A DNA stretch of 64,000 bases, from NCBI GenBank assembly GCA_934393265.1, contig CAKRQL010000006.1:1-64000 (forward strand). Direction: 5' to 3'. The stretch is from an uncultured Eubacteriales bacterium (lineage in GTDB: Bacteria > Bacillota > Clostridia > Oscillospirales > CAG-272). Within the stretch, counting starts at the first letter, position 1. The number at the start of each line of letters is the position of its first letter. Shown here piece after piece: positions 63,106 to 64,000 of the stretch. The position numbers and the translations under genes are program-made. The notes under the pieces were generated by a model. It ran no database searches. It saw nothing but the letters and a program-made list of their open reading frames with translations, and was not told where the DNA came from.

Positions 63106-64000
63106 TCGGTGAACTCTCCCCCGTGTGTGCGTATAACGCGCGCGTCGGCAGGCAGCCCGCAAACCCCGGAGCAGGAGGTTATTATAACCTGCTTTCCCGC
63201 CGTTCTGCGCATGACAAAGTCCCGTCTTTCGGAATCGAGCTCCGACAGCACGTCGTCAAAGAGGAACACCGGGTACTCTCCGGAGAGCATCCGGCAGACC
63301 TCCCCCTCCGCAAGCTTCAGCGAGAGGACGGCAGACCGCTGCTGCCCTTGTGATGAGAAGGAGCGCATACGCACCCCGTCAACCGACACGATAAGGTCGT
63401 CCCGCCCTATTCCGCAGAGCGTAGTCCCCGCCGCAGCCTCGTGCTCGGTATCCGAGCGGAATATGCGGTAGTATTCGTCTCTCACGGCTTCCCTCGTTTC
63501 AAATTCCTCTCCTATATCCGAGGAATAGGTAAGGGTCATATTCTCGTGTCCGGAGGATATGTCAGCCATGAAGTCCGCCGCCGGGACGGAGAGCCTCTCA
63601 ATGTACTCCCGCCTGTACATCTGTATAAACGACGAGTACTCGGCAAGAGACGCCGACCAGGAGTCGAGCTCCCGGCGGTCAACCGGCATACCGCTCTGCA
63701 TGAATTTCAGAAGACAGTTGCGCTCCGTCTGTGCGCGCCGCCAGTAGCCGTAATACCCGAGGTACTCCGGGTGGCACTGTGCTATCGCGACGTCGAGGAA
63801 TGCGCGCCGCTCCTCGGGTCCGCCCTTTATGAGCCCTAAATTGTCGGGGTAGAATATCACGGCGCGAAAGCCGCCTATCATCTCCGAAACCCGCGTCACC
63901 TTGTAGCCGTTCTTTTTCCGCAGCCGCTTTCCGTCTATGTAGGCGTATTCAAGCGACTGCTTCCCCGTTTTGTCGGAGTACTCAAGCGAGAGACGGAAGC
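63102..64000 (-). CDS. recF: RecF recombination mediator (5' end outside window)
   Basis: The last 299 residues of RecF, an SMC-like ATPase that loads RecA at gaps. The frame is open to the window edge (FRLSLEYSDKTGKQ at the border), so the Walker A part lies beyond. Visible motifs are VIFYPDNLGLIKGGPEERR, SSQGQQRSAVLSLKLAEGE (signature) and PVFLFDDVLSELDSERRD (Walker B and D loop). The stop overlaps remB by 4 nt. dnaN and dnaA are expected next, to the right. Confidence 0.95.

Overview
This window reads as a chromosomal segment of a GC-rich, Gram-positive, Clostridia-type bacterium, probably a gut lineage related to the Oscillospirales or Christensenellales. The supporting evidence is recF-remB-gyrB-gyrA gene order, RNase J, many lipobox proteins, a SpoVM-like sporulation peptide, AGGAGG-type ribosome binding sites throughout, and consensus sigma-A promoters with 17-bp spacing. 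Species and genus cannot be fixed from the sequence. The replication origin should lie just beyond the right end, because recF is cut by the window edge and the gyrase genes run leftwards away from it.

Layout. 0-7.7 kb: a large cell-surface protein with CxxC repeats and an M16C presequence-type protease, both on the minus strand. 7.7-8.7 kb: tRNA-Thr, a duplicated tRNA terminator, a hairpin-spaced ATTTCAC repeat array and a candidate type I toxin-antitoxin locus. 8.7-10.5 kb: an ECF transporter S component diverging from a truncated MocR/PdxR-type regulator. 10.5-20.7 kb: one minus-strand glycoside operon holding a fused sugar ABC ATPase, two permeases, a binding lipoprotein, GH3, beta-phosphoglucomutase-like HAD and GH78 rhamnosidase. 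20.8-26.9 kb: an AT-richer accessory stretch with a Fic protein and its operators, a secreted CxxC protein with a small companion peptide, and a toxin-antitoxin-chaperone (TAC) locus with a SecB-like gene. 26.9-42.9 kb: housekeeping genes (pfkA, an mgsA-like gene, DUF1934, holA, cyclophilin, guaB, an ABC exporter, apbE, spoVM, flavodiiron protein, trpS-ansA-birA). 43-49.2 kb: GH2 beta-galactosidase and a GlpA-like/FAD oxidoreductase/DUF1667 trio. 49.2-53.4 kb: small membrane proteins, an integrase remnant and a DUF4143 ATPase. 53.5-64 kb: a minus-strand run of PPTase, RNase J, XRE regulator, lipoprotein, gyrA, gyrB, remB and partial recF.

Genes that appear to work together: the 10.5-20.7 kb operon imports and trims rhamnose- and glucose-containing glycosides; HigB-HigA-SecB form one addiction module; trpS-ansA-birA are translationally coupled by 4-nt overlaps; the three redox genes at 46-49 kb probably form one flavin/iron-sulfur dehydrogenase.

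The most unusual signals are the TAC locus, the type I toxin-antitoxin candidate with mRNA end-to-end complementarity, the dispersed ATTTCAC/hairpin arrays (three loci), a methylglyoxal-synthase homologue that lacks the catalytic residues, an in-frame collapsed integrase, and 33-bp-phased direct repeats in front of the DUF4143 ATPase. All calls come from reading the sequence without database searches.
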